64,000 nt of DNA from Microlunatus sagamiharensis (lineage in GTDB: Bacteria; Actinomycetota; Actinomycetes; Propionibacteriales; Propionibacteriaceae). Made by a program: the position numbers and the translations under genes. Positions within the stretch are counted from its first letter, which is position 1. Every line of letters begins with the position of its first letter. Positions 40,894 through 48,907 of this stretch are shown here, piece after piece. The stretch lies in contig NZ_LT629799.1 of assembly GCF_900105785.1 (NCBI RefSeq), forward strand, positions 372,001-436,000. The letters are read 5' to 3'. The notes under the pieces are model-generated. The model was given only the letters and a program-made list of their open reading frames with translations. It was not told the origin of the DNA and did no database searches.

Positions 40894-41982
40894 CTAGGAA
40901 GGCGTGACCAACGAGGCCGGTGGCTCGACCTCGGCCCGGGGCGCCGGGGCCACGAGCTCGACGCGCTGACGGGGCAGCCCGCCGGCCTCGGCGTGGTCGC
41001 GCGCCCAGGCGACCAGGCCCTCGCGGACCCGGCAGCGCAGGTCGAAGAGCGTCGAGGCGTCGGTGGCGCTGACCAGCACGCGCACGCGGACGAAGCCGCC
41101 GGTCGCGTCGGTGACGGCCAGCGAGCTGCTGCGGCCGTCCCACAGCGCGGTGGTCGCCAGGATCTCGTCGAGCCGCGTCCGCAGGCCGTCCACGTCGACG
41201 CGCCAGTCGAGGTCGAGCTCGACCGCCCCGACGAGCTCGGAGGTGCGCCGGGTCCAGTTCTCGTACGGCTCCTTGGTGAAGTAGCCCGAGGGCAGCACCA
41301 GGCGCCGGTCGTCCCACAGGTGCACGACGACGTAGCTGAGGGTCAGCTCCTCGATCCGGCCCCACTGCTGGTCGACGACCACGACGTCGTCGATGCGGAT
41401 GGCGTCGGAGAAGGCGAGCTGGATCCCGGCGAAGACGTTGGCCAGCGTCGACTGCGCCGCGACGGCGCCGACGACGCTCAGGAGGCCGGCCGACGCCAGC
41501 AGGCTGGCGCCCACCGCACGGACGCCGGGAAAGCTCAGCAGCGCCGCCCCCAGGGCGATGAGGACGACGAGCGCGACGGTGAGCCGCCGGATGACGAGGA
41601 CCTGCGTCCGCAGCCGTCGCGCGTTGCGGTTGTCCGAGACGTCGGTGCGGTAGCGCTGCAGCCCGAGGTCCTCGAAGTAGAGCAGCAGCGCCCCGACGAA
41701 CCACGCCACGGCGCCGATCGAGGCGAGGCGCAGGACGAGCTCGACGCCCTCCCAGATGTTCGGCGGGACCTGCTGCGGGCGCGAGGTGCGGACCACGACC
41801 GCGATCACGAGGACGACGGCCAGGAGCCGGAAGGCGGTCGCGGTCGAGCGCGACAGGAAGCCGACGAGCGGCCAGCGGCGGGCGAGGAGGGTCGCGACGA
41901 CGTGGACGACCACGACGCCCACGAGGGTGACGAGCAGGGCGAGGAGCAGGGTCAGGGCGAAGTCGGTGAACGTGACGGCCAT
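40894..41982 (-). CDS. MscS-type mechanosensitive ion channel
   Basis: A 362-residue inner-membrane protein from ATG 41982. Four hydrophobic segments precede a pore-lining helix (SLLASAGLLSVVGAVAAQST), followed by the MscS beta domain (GIQLAFSDAIRIDDVVVVDQ; GRIEELTLSYVVVHLWDDRR; PSGYFTKEPYENWTRR). It opens under membrane tension to release solutes. It lies between tRNA-Sec and selA on the same strand, an unusual companion for the selenium genes; no functional link is known. Confidence 0.92.
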   Translation of the reverse strand: MAVTFTDFALTLLLALLVTLVGVVVVHVVATLLARRWPLVGFLSRSTATAFRLLAVVLVIAVVVRTSRPQQVPPNIWEGVELVLRLASIGAVAWFVGALLLYFEDLGLQRYRTDVSDNRNARRLRTQVLVIRRLTVALVVLIALGAALLSFPGVRAVGASLLASAGLLSVVGAVAAQSTLANVFAGIQLAFSDAIRIDDVVVVDQQWGRIEELTLSYVVVHLWDDRRLVLPSGYFTKEPYENWTRRTSELVGAVELDLDWRVDVDGLRTRLDEILATTALWDGRSSSLAVTDATGGFVRVRVLVSATDASTLFDLRCRVREGLVAWARDHAEAGGLPRQRVELVAPAPRAEVEPPASLVTPS

Positions 41983-42063
41983 GGCCCACAGGGTCCTCGC
42001 CCCGGCGCGGCCACGGAAGGGCGAGCCCGGGTGCGGGTCGAACCACAGTCGAGGCAGGGCTGG

Positions 42064-42159
42064 TGGCGGAGGCGGACGGGAATCGAACCCGCCAAGCCGA
42101 GCTGCTCGGCTTCACCGGTTTTGAAGACCGGGAGGGCCACCAGGCACCTGTACGCCTCC
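42064..42159 (-). tRNA. selC: tRNA-Sec (anticodon TCA), CCA encoded
   Basis: On the minus strand the gene begins GGAGGCGTACAGG and ends CGCCTCC-G-CCA, so the acceptor stem pairs GGAGGCG with CGCCTCC and the CCA is genomic. The anticodon stem-loop CCGGTCTTCAAAACCGG places TCA in the loop, decoding UGA. A long variable arm (AGCCGAG/CTCGGCT, 7 bp) and T arm GGCGGGTTCGATTCCCGTC complete a selenocysteine tRNA. It lies 82 bases upstream of the MscS-selA-selB group on the same strand and 83 bases from the divergent small membrane protein and selD. Confidence 0.96.
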
Positions 42160-42242
42160 ACGGCCGAGCGTAGCCGTCGCCGGACCTTGCCCGGCGCGAG
42201 CGGGCGGGGCGACACTGACCCCACCGACCACGAGGAGGCGGC

Positions 42243-42491
42243 ATGGGCGTGGTCGTCCGGCGTCGGGCGCTGCTGGTCGTGGGGGTCCTGCTCGTCCTGG
42301 GCTGCCTCGTGCCCCTCCTGCGGGCGAACGCCGCGGCCCGGGAGCGGGCCTGGTCGGAGCGGTGCACGCAGCGGGGCGGCGCGGTCTGGAGCGAACCCGC
42401 CGACACCACGAACCCGCTCGTGGTCCACACCGGTCACCCCCTCCTCAGCTGCGTGAGCGCCGACGGGGTGGTGGTGTCGGTCCGCGACTGA
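42243..42491 (+). CDS. small exported or membrane-anchored protein, function unknown
   Basis: An 82-residue protein from ATG 42243, with GAGGAGG upstream (CGAGGAGGCGGC). Residues 8-25 (ALLVVGVLLVLGCLVPLL) form a signal anchor. The rest is a soluble domain with two cysteines that may pair (RCTQRGGAVW, LLSCVSADG). It is not recognised. It ends 60 bases before selD on the same strand, so it may share the promoter for selD. Confidence 0.6.
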   Translation: MGVVVRRRALLVVGVLLVLGCLVPLLRANAAARERAWSERCTQRGGAVWSEPADTTNPLVVHTGHPLLSCVSADGVVVSVRD

Positions 42492-42551
42492 CTACGCCCG
42501 AGCCGCCGAGCGACGCCGGGACCGCGTACGCCGCCTGGCTACGTTGGGTGG

Positions 42552-43559
42552 GTGAGCACGACCGCGCAGACGACGACCGAGCCCGTACGGCTGACCCAGT
42601 ACGCCCACGGCGGCGGCTGCGCCTGCAAGATCCCGCCGGGCGAGCTGGAGGCAGTGGTCGCCGGCCTCACCCCGTGGTCGGACGCCAACCTGCTCGTCGG
42701 CCTCGAGACCGGCGACGACGCCGCCGTCGTGCGGATCGAGGGCGACCGCGCGATCGTCGCCACGACCGACTTCTTCACCCCGGTGGTCGACGACGCGTAC
42801 GACTTCGGCCGCATCGCCGCCGCGAACGCGCTGTCCGACGTCTACGCGATGGGGGCCACGCCGCTCGTCGCGCTGAACCTGGTCGGCTGGCCGCGCGACG
42901 TGCTGCCGCTCGAGCTGCTCGCCGAGGTCCTGCGCGGCGGGCTCGACGTCGCCCGCGAGGCCCAGGTGCACGTCGCGGGCGGGCAGAGCATCGACGACCC
43001 CGAGCCCAAGTACGGCATGGCCGTCACCGGGACCGCCGACCCGGCGAAGCTGCTGCGCAACGACGCCGCCGAGCCGGGCCTGCCGGTGAGCCTGACCAAG
43101 CCGCTGGGCGTCGGGGTGCTGAACAACCGGCACAAGGCGACCGGCGAGGTGTTCCGGCAGGCGATCGACTCGATGGTCCGGCTCAACGCCGACGCCTCGC
43201 GGGCGGCCCTGGCCGCCGGGGTGCGGGCGGCGACCGACGTGACCGGCTTCGGGCTGCTGGGCCACGGCTTCAAGATGGCCCGCGCCTCCGGCGTGACGAT
43301 GGTCGTCGACCACACGAAGGTCCCCTACCTCGACGGAGCGCGCGAGGCGCTGCGCGACGGCTACGTCAGCGGCGGGACGCGACGCAACCTCGACTGGGTG
43401 CGGCCGCACCTGTCGGCCGACGGGGTCGACGAGGACGAGCTGCTGCTCCTCGCCGACGCGCAGACCAGCGGCGGCCTGCTCGTCGTCGGCGAGGTCCCCG
43501 GGGCTCCGGTGGTCGGGGAGACCGTGGCCGCGGGCGAGCATGGGATCGTGGTCCGGTGA
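42552..43559 (+). CDS. selD: selenophosphate synthetase SelD
   Basis: A 335-residue protein from GTG 42552. The Gly-rich loop GGGCACKIP near 21-29 contains the catalytic Cys (not Sec) and Lys; GDDAAVV, DVTGFGLLGH and ADAQTSGGLLV are ATP and metal motifs of the PurM-like fold. It makes selenophosphate from selenide and ATP for SelA. The TGA overlaps the GTG of the Dabb gene, so those two are coupled. It is divergent from tRNA-Sec, giving a compact selenium locus. Confidence 0.96.
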   Translation: MSTTAQTTTEPVRLTQYAHGGGCACKIPPGELEAVVAGLTPWSDANLLVGLETGDDAAVVRIEGDRAIVATTDFFTPVVDDAYDFGRIAAANALSDVYAMGATPLVALNLVGWPRDVLPLELLAEVLRGGLDVAREAQVHVAGGQSIDDPEPKYGMAVTGTADPAKLLRNDAAEPGLPVSLTKPLGVGVLNNRHKATGEVFRQAIDSMVRLNADASRAALAAGVRAATDVTGFGLLGHGFKMARASGVTMVVDHTKVPYLDGAREALRDGYVSGGTRRNLDWVRPHLSADGVDEDELLLLADAQTSGGLLVVGEVPGAPVVGETVAAGEHGIVVR

Positions 43560-43915
43560 TCAGGAACGTCGTCCTCGGCCGCATCGACCCGAACGCCACC
43601 GAGGAGGTCCGCTTCGGTCTCGACGCCGGGCTCCTCGGCCTCGCCGGCATGCGGCCCGCGGGCCTCGTCGGCCCGATGCGCATCGGCTTCGACGCCGGCC
43701 TGCGCGAGGGCGGCTGGAGCTTCGCCATCACCAACGACTGGGTGGACGCGGCCGCGTACCAGGCCTACGACACCGACCGCGAGCACGGTGAGTTCCGGGC
43801 GCTGATCGGCGCCGCGTGCTCGGAGCTCGCGCGGGTGCAGTTCGAGACGCCCGACGTCCCGCCGGACGACCACGACCCCGCCCTGCCCACCGACCCCGAG
43901 CCGCTCGGTCTCTGA
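43556..43915 (+). CDS. Dabb-family protein
   Basis: A 119-residue protein from GTG 43556, overlapping the selD stop (GTGA). A short dimeric alpha/beta barrel: VIRNVVLGRIDPNATEEVRF begins the fold and GGWSFAITNDWVDAAAYQAY with EHGEFR continues it, matching the stress-responsive Dabb domain (PF07876). Family members range from cyclases to stress proteins and usually lack a clear active site. The C-terminal 20 residues are acidic and proline-rich. Coupling to selD is notable but unexplained. Confidence 0.8.
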   Translation: MIRNVVLGRIDPNATEEVRFGLDAGLLGLAGMRPAGLVGPMRIGFDAGLREGGWSFAITNDWVDAAAYQAYDTDREHGEFRALIGAACSELARVQFETPDVPPDDHDPALPTDPEPLGL

Positions 43916-43931
43916 GCCCCTCGACCCGTCC

Positions 43932-44567
43932 GTGCAGACCTTCCTCCCGTACCCCTCCTTCGAGGAGTCGGCCCGCGTCCTCGACCTCAAGCGCCTCGGC
44001 AAGCAGCGCGTCGAGGTCATCCAGATCGTCCGGGCGCTCACGGTCCCCGGCTACGCCTGGAAGAGCCACCCCGCGGTCCTCATGTGGCAGGGCTACGAGG
44101 AGGCGCTCGGGCGCTACGGGCTGGTGATGTGCGACGCGTGGACCGAGCGCGGCTTCGACGACACCTGCGCCGGCACGATCGTCGACGACCTGGCGGCGTA
44201 CGGGGTCACCGAGATCCGGACCGAGGAGGCGCTGCGCGAGGCGGGTTCGTTGCCGCCGTGGACCGACGACGACGCGGTCCTGGAGAGCCACCGCTCGGCG
44301 CTGGTCCGCAAGGACCCGGAGCGCTACGGACCGCTGTTCCCTGACGCGCCCGCCGACCTGCCGTACGTCTGGCCGGTCCGCTCGCCCGCGGTCGTCGAGG
44401 CCGAGCAGCGCAAGGCCGAGAACGCGGTCAGGCGCGAGCAGCGCCGCCGCGAGAAGCTCGCGCTCGAGATCGTGAAGAAGCAGCGCGCCCGCAGCGCCGC
44501 CGCCAAGCGCGGCGCGAAGACCAAGGCCGCGAACCGCAAGGCCGCGGAGCAGCAGGGCGGGTTCTGA
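43932..44567 (+). CDS. MSMEG_6728-type pyrimidine dimer DNA glycosylase-like protein
   Basis: A 211-residue protein from GTG 43932. The N-terminal domain MQTFLPYPSFEESARVLDLK, RLGKQRVEVIQIVRAL and HPAVLMWQGYEEAL matches the endonuclease V/pyrimidine-dimer excision family (PF03013), annotated MSMEG_6728 in Actinobacteria. The C-terminal 60 residues are a highly basic Lys/Arg/Ala helix (EKLALEIVKKQRARSAAAKR) likely to bind nucleic acid. Whether it is an active glycosylase is unproven. It follows the Dabb gene by 16 bases. Confidence 0.8.
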   Translation: MQTFLPYPSFEESARVLDLKRLGKQRVEVIQIVRALTVPGYAWKSHPAVLMWQGYEEALGRYGLVMCDAWTERGFDDTCAGTIVDDLAAYGVTEIRTEEALREAGSLPPWTDDDAVLESHRSALVRKDPERYGPLFPDAPADLPYVWPVRSPAVVEAEQRKAENAVRREQRRREKLALEIVKKQRARSAAAKRGAKTKAANRKAAEQQGGF

Positions 44568-44570
44568 GCC

Positions 44571-45956
44571 TCAGGTCGGCAGGCTCAACCGGAACCTCGC
44601 CCCGCGCTCGGACGGGAGGAGGCTCAGCGAACCGCCGTGCGTCTCGGCGATGCCGCGGGCGATGGACAGGCCCAGACCCGAACCCCCACCCGTGCGCGAG
44701 GCGTCGAGGCGTACGAGGCGCTCGAACACCCGCTCCGCGTCGGCGGCGGAGATGCCCGGACCGTCGTCGGCGACGTCGACCGAGGCGCCCTCCGGCGTCC
44801 GCGCGAGGGTAAGGGTGACGTGCCCCTGGTGCCGGGTGGCGTTCAGGGCGTTGTCGACGAGGTTCGTCAGGACCTGGGTGAGCCGGTCGGGGTCGGCGGT
44901 GACGGTGCCCGCGTCGCCGACGACCTCGAGCCGGGCGTCGGGGTTCGCGAGCCGGGCGACCTCGACCACCCCGGACGCCACCCGACGCAGCTCGACGGGC
45001 GCGCGGTGCAGCTCGAGGCCCGAGTCGATCCGGGCCATGGTCAGCAGGTCGTCGGCCAGGCGGCTGGCCCGCCGCGCCTCCCGGATGACCGTGACGCTCA
45101 GCTCCTCGCGCTGCTGCCGGTCCTCACCACCGCGCAGGAGCCGTTCGGCGGCGGCCTGGACGCCGGCGAGCGGCGTCCGCAGCTCGTGGGCGGCGTCGGA
45201 GAGGAAGGCCCGCAGCCGCTGCTCGGCCCGCCGCGACTGCCGCTCGGCGCCCTCGACCTCGTCGAGCATCGCGTCGAAGGCCGACGCGGCCTGCCCGAGC
45301 TCGGTCTCGGGCCGGTCGGGCCGCAGGCGCGCGCCGCGGTCGCCGGCGGTGATCGCCCGGGCGGTCGCCGTGACCTGGTCGAGCGGGCGGAGGGCGCGGT
45401 TGACCACGGGACGCAGGGCCAGGGCGGCGAGGACCAGGAGCACCAGCCCGCCGACCGCGAGCGTGGTCCGGACCTGCTCCAGCGTGCGGGCGACGTCGCC
45501 GGAGTCGGCGAGCAGGACGAGCGTGCTGCCGTCAGCCAGCTGCTCGGTGACCGACAGGATCTGGCCCTGCTCGGTGACGGGGCCCTTCGGCCCGTTCGCG
45601 GGCGCCGGAGGTGGGGGACCGGGCGCCGCCGTCGCGCTGCCGCTCGGCGCGAGGGGCCCCTTGCCCAGTTGCTGCCCGGAGCTCGTCGTCAGCCGCACCG
45701 AGACCCCGTCGCCCTCCAGCCGGTCGACCAGGGTGGAGTCGTCGACCTGCCCGACCAGGAGGGTCGCGTAGCTCGCCCGGTCCTGCAGCCGCTGGCGCAG
45801 CTCGCCCTCCAGCCGGGCGTTGAGGGCGACGTCCGTCGTCACCGCGAGCACCACGAGCATCGCGGCGAGGAAGACCAGCACGGTGCCCGTGACGCGGTTG
45901 CGCAGTGACCGTGTACGCAGCCCCGCGCCCGGGGCCGGGGGAGCGGCGGGGCTCAC
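44571..45956 (-). CDS. sensor histidine kinase
   Basis: A 461-residue protein from GTG 45956, overlapping the response regulator stop (GTGA). N-terminal TM (VTGTVLVFLAAMLVVLAVTT), an extracellular domain with a proline-rich insert (PGPPPPAPANGP), TM2 (LAVGGLVLLVLAALALRPVV) and a HAMP linker precede DAAHELRTPLAGVQAAAERL with the phospho-His. ATPase boxes are NLVDNALNATRH, DDGPGI and GSGLGLSIARG. The partner is the OmpR-type regulator of the same operon. The signal is unknown. The divergent Pro/Ala-rich exported protein is a likely target. Confidence 0.93.
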   Translation of the reverse strand: MSPAAPPAPGAGLRTRSLRNRVTGTVLVFLAAMLVVLAVTTDVALNARLEGELRQRLQDRASYATLLVGQVDDSTLVDRLEGDGVSVRLTTSSGQQLGKGPLAPSGSATAAPGPPPPAPANGPKGPVTEQGQILSVTEQLADGSTLVLLADSGDVARTLEQVRTTLAVGGLVLLVLAALALRPVVNRALRPLDQVTATARAITAGDRGARLRPDRPETELGQAASAFDAMLDEVEGAERQSRRAEQRLRAFLSDAAHELRTPLAGVQAAAERLLRGGEDRQQREELSVTVIREARRASRLADDLLTMARIDSGLELHRAPVELRRVASGVVEVARLANPDARLEVVGDAGTVTADPDRLTQVLTNLVDNALNATRHQGHVTLTLARTPEGASVDVADDGPGISAADAERVFERLVRLDASRTGGGSGLGLSIARGIAETHGGSLSLLPSERGARFRLSLPT

Positions 45957-46633
45957 CGGGGTGCCCGCAGGACGTAGCCGAGGCCGCGCGCGGTGTGGAT
46001 GAGCCGCGGCCCGTGCGCCTCGATCTTGCGGCGCAGGGCGCTGATGTGGACCTGCACGAGGTTGTCGGCGTAGTCGTCGTAGCCCCACACCTGCGTGAGG
46101 ATCTGCAGGGTCGACATGACGCGGTCGCGGTTCTCGGCCAGGAACACCAGCAGCCGCAGCTCGGTCGCGGTCAGGTCGATCTCGACCCCGCCGCGGGTCA
46201 CCCGCGCGGCTCCGGGGTCGACGAGCAGGTCGTCGACCTGGATGGTCTCCACGGTGACGCCGGCGCGGCGCAGCACGGCGCGCGTCCGGGCCAGGAGCTC
46301 GGAGGTGGCGAACGGCTTGACGACGTAGTCGTCGGCGCCGGCGTCGAAGCCCTTGAGCCGGTCCTCCACCTCGTCGCGCGCGGTCACCATGATCACCGAG
46401 GCGGCCGTGCGGGAGCGGATGACGCGGCTCAGCGCGGGACCGTCGCGGCCGGGCAGCATCCAGTCCAGGACGACCAGGTCGGGCCGGAAGCGGTCCAGCT
46501 CGCCCTCGAGCTCGCGGCCGTCGGGCAGCCCGCGCACCTCGTAGCCGGCGTCGGCGAGCGAACCGACGAGCGAGTGGAGGATGGTCTCGTCGTCCTCGAC
46601 GACGAGCACGCGGGCCCCGGCTTTCGATGTCAC
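45953..46633 (-). CDS. OmpR-family response regulator
   Basis: A 226-residue protein from ATG 46633. Receiver domain with acidic pair VVEDDE and phosphoacceptor in LVVLDWMLPG, then KPFATSELLARTRA. C-terminal OmpR winged helix (DLTATELRLLVFLAENRDRV; DNLVQVHISALRRKIEAHGP). It forms a two-gene operon with the downstream kinase and diverges from the Pro/Ala-rich exported protein 147 bases away. It likely autoregulates and controls that gene, an inference from position. Confidence 0.94.
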   Translation of the reverse strand: MTSKAGARVLVVEDDETILHSLVGSLADAGYEVRGLPDGRELEGELDRFRPDLVVLDWMLPGRDGPALSRVIRSRTAASVIMVTARDEVEDRLKGFDAGADDYVVKPFATSELLARTRAVLRRAGVTVETIQVDDLLVDPGAARVTRGGVEIDLTATELRLLVFLAENRDRVMSTLQILTQVWGYDDYADNLVQVHISALRRKIEAHGPRLIHTARGLGYVLRAPR

Positions 46634-46780
46634 GCAGGACAGTCTGGCGTCCTGGTGCTGAAGAACGCCTCAAGAACCCCGGCCCCGGGTCCTGGCTTGA
46701 GCCGCGCTTCAGGTTGCGCTCGCACTGTCGTCCACAGGTCACCGCCGAGGGGCGGGACAGCCCAGGACAAGGAGTGCACC

Positions 46781-47515
46781 ATGAACCACGACGACCGTCA
46801 CGACGCGAACGGCTTCGAGCCGCTCGACTCGCACGGCACGCAGGACAGCCCGTTCGTCCGCAAGAACCGCGGACGGAAGTGGGCGATCGGGGCGGCGCTG
46901 GCCGCCGTCCTCGCGACCGGCATCGCGGTCCCGGCCCTCGCGGCCGGCGGCTCGCCGAGCGCCGGCGGTCCCGGCACCTCGCAGGTGCAGCCCGCCGACG
47001 TGACCCCGAGCGACGCCCCGAGCGGTGCGCCGACGCCGGGTGACGCGCCCAGCGGTGCCCCGATCCCAGGCGACGCGCCCAGCGGGGCTCCCGCCGCCCC
47101 GCCCGCCCCCGGCCAGGCGCCCGCCGCCCCGGCTCCCGGTGCCGGCCCCGCCGGTGGTCCGGCCGCCGGTCCCGCGGGCGGCCCGGCCGGCGGTCCCGGT
47201 GCCTGCGCGCCGGCTCCCGGTGGTGCACCGAGCGGTGCGCCGACGCCGGGCGACGCCCCGAGCGGGGCGCCCACGCCGGGCGACCAGGCCAGCGGTGCCC
47301 CGGCCACGCCGCCGGCGCCGCCCGCCCCGCCCGCCGGAGGCCAGGCGCCGCAGCCCCCAGCCCCGGGTGCGGACGCACCGAAGCCCCCGACGCCGGGTCA
47401 GGCCCCCAAGGCCGGCAAGGACGGGGCCAAGGCTCCCGCCGCGGGCCAGGACGCGCCCACCCCGCCCCCGGCCCCCTCGGCCGCGCCGAGCCAGGGCCAG
47501 GTCGGCGGCAGCTGA
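46781..47515 (+). CDS. Pro/Ala/Gly-rich exported or membrane-anchored protein
   Basis: A 244-residue protein from ATG 46781 with AAGGAG upstream. A hydrophobic stretch at about 34-56 (WAIGAALAAVLATGIAVPAL) ends in an AxA-like site, so it is a signal anchor or cleaved signal. The remainder is low complexity, with several imperfect copies of GAPTPGDAPS and PAGGP/PAGP runs plus one Cys. No catalytic fold is present. It resembles cell-wall-spanning stalks. The adjacent divergent two-component system and the strong terminator after it suggest a separately regulated gene. Confidence 0.8.
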   Translation: MNHDDRHDANGFEPLDSHGTQDSPFVRKNRGRKWAIGAALAAVLATGIAVPALAAGGSPSAGGPGTSQVQPADVTPSDAPSGAPTPGDAPSGAPIPGDAPSGAPAAPPAPGQAPAAPAPGAGPAGGPAAGPAGGPAGGPGACAPAPGGAPSGAPTPGDAPSGAPTPGDQASGAPATPPAPPAPPAGGQAPQPPAPGADAPKPPTPGQAPKAGKDGAKAPAAGQDAPTPPPAPSAAPSQGQVGGS

Positions 47516-47527
47516 GCCAGCACGCAC

Positions 47528-47559
47528 GAGCGGCAGGTCCCCGTGGGGACCTGCCGCTC
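47528..47559. terminator. perfect 15-bp hairpin between convergent genes
   Basis: Arms GAGCGGCAGGTCCCC (47528-47542) and GGGGACCTGCCGCTC (47545-47559) with a 2-base GT spacer separate the stops of the Pro/Ala-rich protein and the MFS transporter. It serves both strands as a terminator; no U-tract is present on either side. Confidence 0.8.
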
Positions 47560-47593
47560 GGCGGGTGGTGCGGTGTTGGTGGGGTCGAGCGCG

Positions 47594-48907
47594 TCAGCGC
47601 CCGGTGGCACCCGCCTCGGCGCCCAGCGAACCCTCGGTCGCGGTCTTCCGGGTCCGGGGGATGCGGGTGATGAGGGGCAGGACGACACCGACGAGCGCGA
47701 TGATCCCGATCACGGTGTACGCCGTCGTGTAGGCCTTGTCCGGACCGATGAGCGAGGCGGTGATCAGCGGTCCGACGACGCCGCCGAGGCTCCACGCGAT
47801 CAGCATCAGGCCGTAGATCGCCCCGGCGAACTTCACGCCGAAGAAGTCGCCGGCCGTGGCCGGCATCGTGCCGAAGCTGCCGCCGTAGCAGAGGTAGATG
47901 AGAGCGGCGAGGACGAAGAAGAGCACCGCGTTGCCGACGTGGGGCAGCACCAGCAGGCAGACGCCCTCGATCGCGAGGATCGCGACGAACGTCGTCATCC
48001 GGCCGATGCGCTCGCTGATGGCGGCCCAGAAGATCCGGCCACCGCCGTTGAACAAGCCGAGGAACCCGACGGCGCTCGCGGCGCCGATCGCGGAGTAGCC
48101 GGCGATGTCGGTGAAGCTGGCCGCGGCCTGCGAGATGAGGGAGATGCCGGCCAGCACCGCGAGCGTGAGGATCGCCGTGAGGGCGTACCACTGCCAGGTC
48201 CTCATCGCCTCGCCCGGCGCGTAGTCCCGGCCGCTGTCGACGACGCGCCCGGTCGTCTTGGGCACGAAGCCCGGGACCGTGTAGCCCTCCGGCGGGTTCT
48301 TGAACTGCGACGCCCCGACCAGGCAGAGCACGAGGTAGGCGATGCCGAGGGGGAGGAAGGCCGCGGTGGGCTGGCCGGAGCTGCCCGCGATCAGCCGCTG
48401 CGCGACGGGGGCGGTGAGGACCGCGCCGAAGCCGAAGCCGCCGACCGCCAGGCCGGTGATGAGGCCCCGGCGGTCGGGGAACCACTTCTGCAGCATCGCG
48501 ATCGGCACGATGTAGGCCAGGCCGAGCCCGAAGCCGCCGATGACGCCGTAGCCGAGCACCAGCAGCCAGAGCTGGTCACCGCCCCGGGCGAAGGAGGCGA
48601 GGATCACGCCGATGCTGTAGAGCACGCCTCCGACCAGGGCGACGAGCCGCGGGCCGCGCCGGTCCTGGATGCGGCCGCCGATGTAGGTGCCGAAGAAGAT
48701 CACGCCGATCGTGACCTCGAAGGGGATGCTCGCCTGGACCTTGGTCAGCTTCCACGCGTCCGCGCCCTGCAGGGCCTTCGCGAAGACGCTCCACGCGTAG
48801 ACGGCACCGATGGCCAGCTGCAGCAGCAGCGCGGCGACGACGAGCCGTACGCGTCCCCGGGTCGGGTTGTCGCCGGCCGTCGCCGTCGGTGTGCTTGCCG
48901 TGCTCAT
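47594..48907 (-). CDS. oxalate/formate antiporter (OFA)-family MFS transporter
   Basis: A 437-residue, 12-helix membrane protein from ATG 48907, overlapping the NrfD-like stop (ATGA). The N-terminal motif LQLAIGAVYAWSVFAKALQG and GLGLAYIVPIAMLQKWFPDR are typical of the OFA family (oxalate:formate antiporter). A fused extra loop carries PPEGYTVPGFVPK. It is the fourth core gene of the formate dehydrogenase operon, so it likely moves formate or a formate-yielding acid. Transport specificity is inference. Confidence 0.9.
   Translation of the reverse strand: MSTASTPTATAGDNPTRGRVRLVVAALLLQLAIGAVYAWSVFAKALQGADAWKLTKVQASIPFEVTIGVIFFGTYIGGRIQDRRGPRLVALVGGVLYSIGVILASFARGGDQLWLLVLGYGVIGGFGLGLAYIVPIAMLQKWFPDRRGLITGLAVGGFGFGAVLTAPVAQRLIAGSSGQPTAAFLPLGIAYLVLCLVGASQFKNPPEGYTVPGFVPKTTGRVVDSGRDYAPGEAMRTWQWYALTAILTLAVLAGISLISQAAASFTDIAGYSAIGAASAVGFLGLFNGGGRIFWAAISERIGRMTTFVAILAIEGVCLLVLPHVGNAVLFFVLAALIYLCYGGSFGTMPATAGDFFGVKFAGAIYGLMLIAWSLGGVVGPLITASLIGPDKAYTTAYTVIGIIALVGVVLPLITRIPRTRKTATEGSLGAEAGATGR

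Noticed and set aside
44571-48485. A 1304-codon open frame that would fuse the histidine kinase to upstream sequence
   Set aside because: Only the last 461 codons form a kinase. The rest is antisense to the Pro/Ala-rich protein and overlaps the response regulator in another frame.
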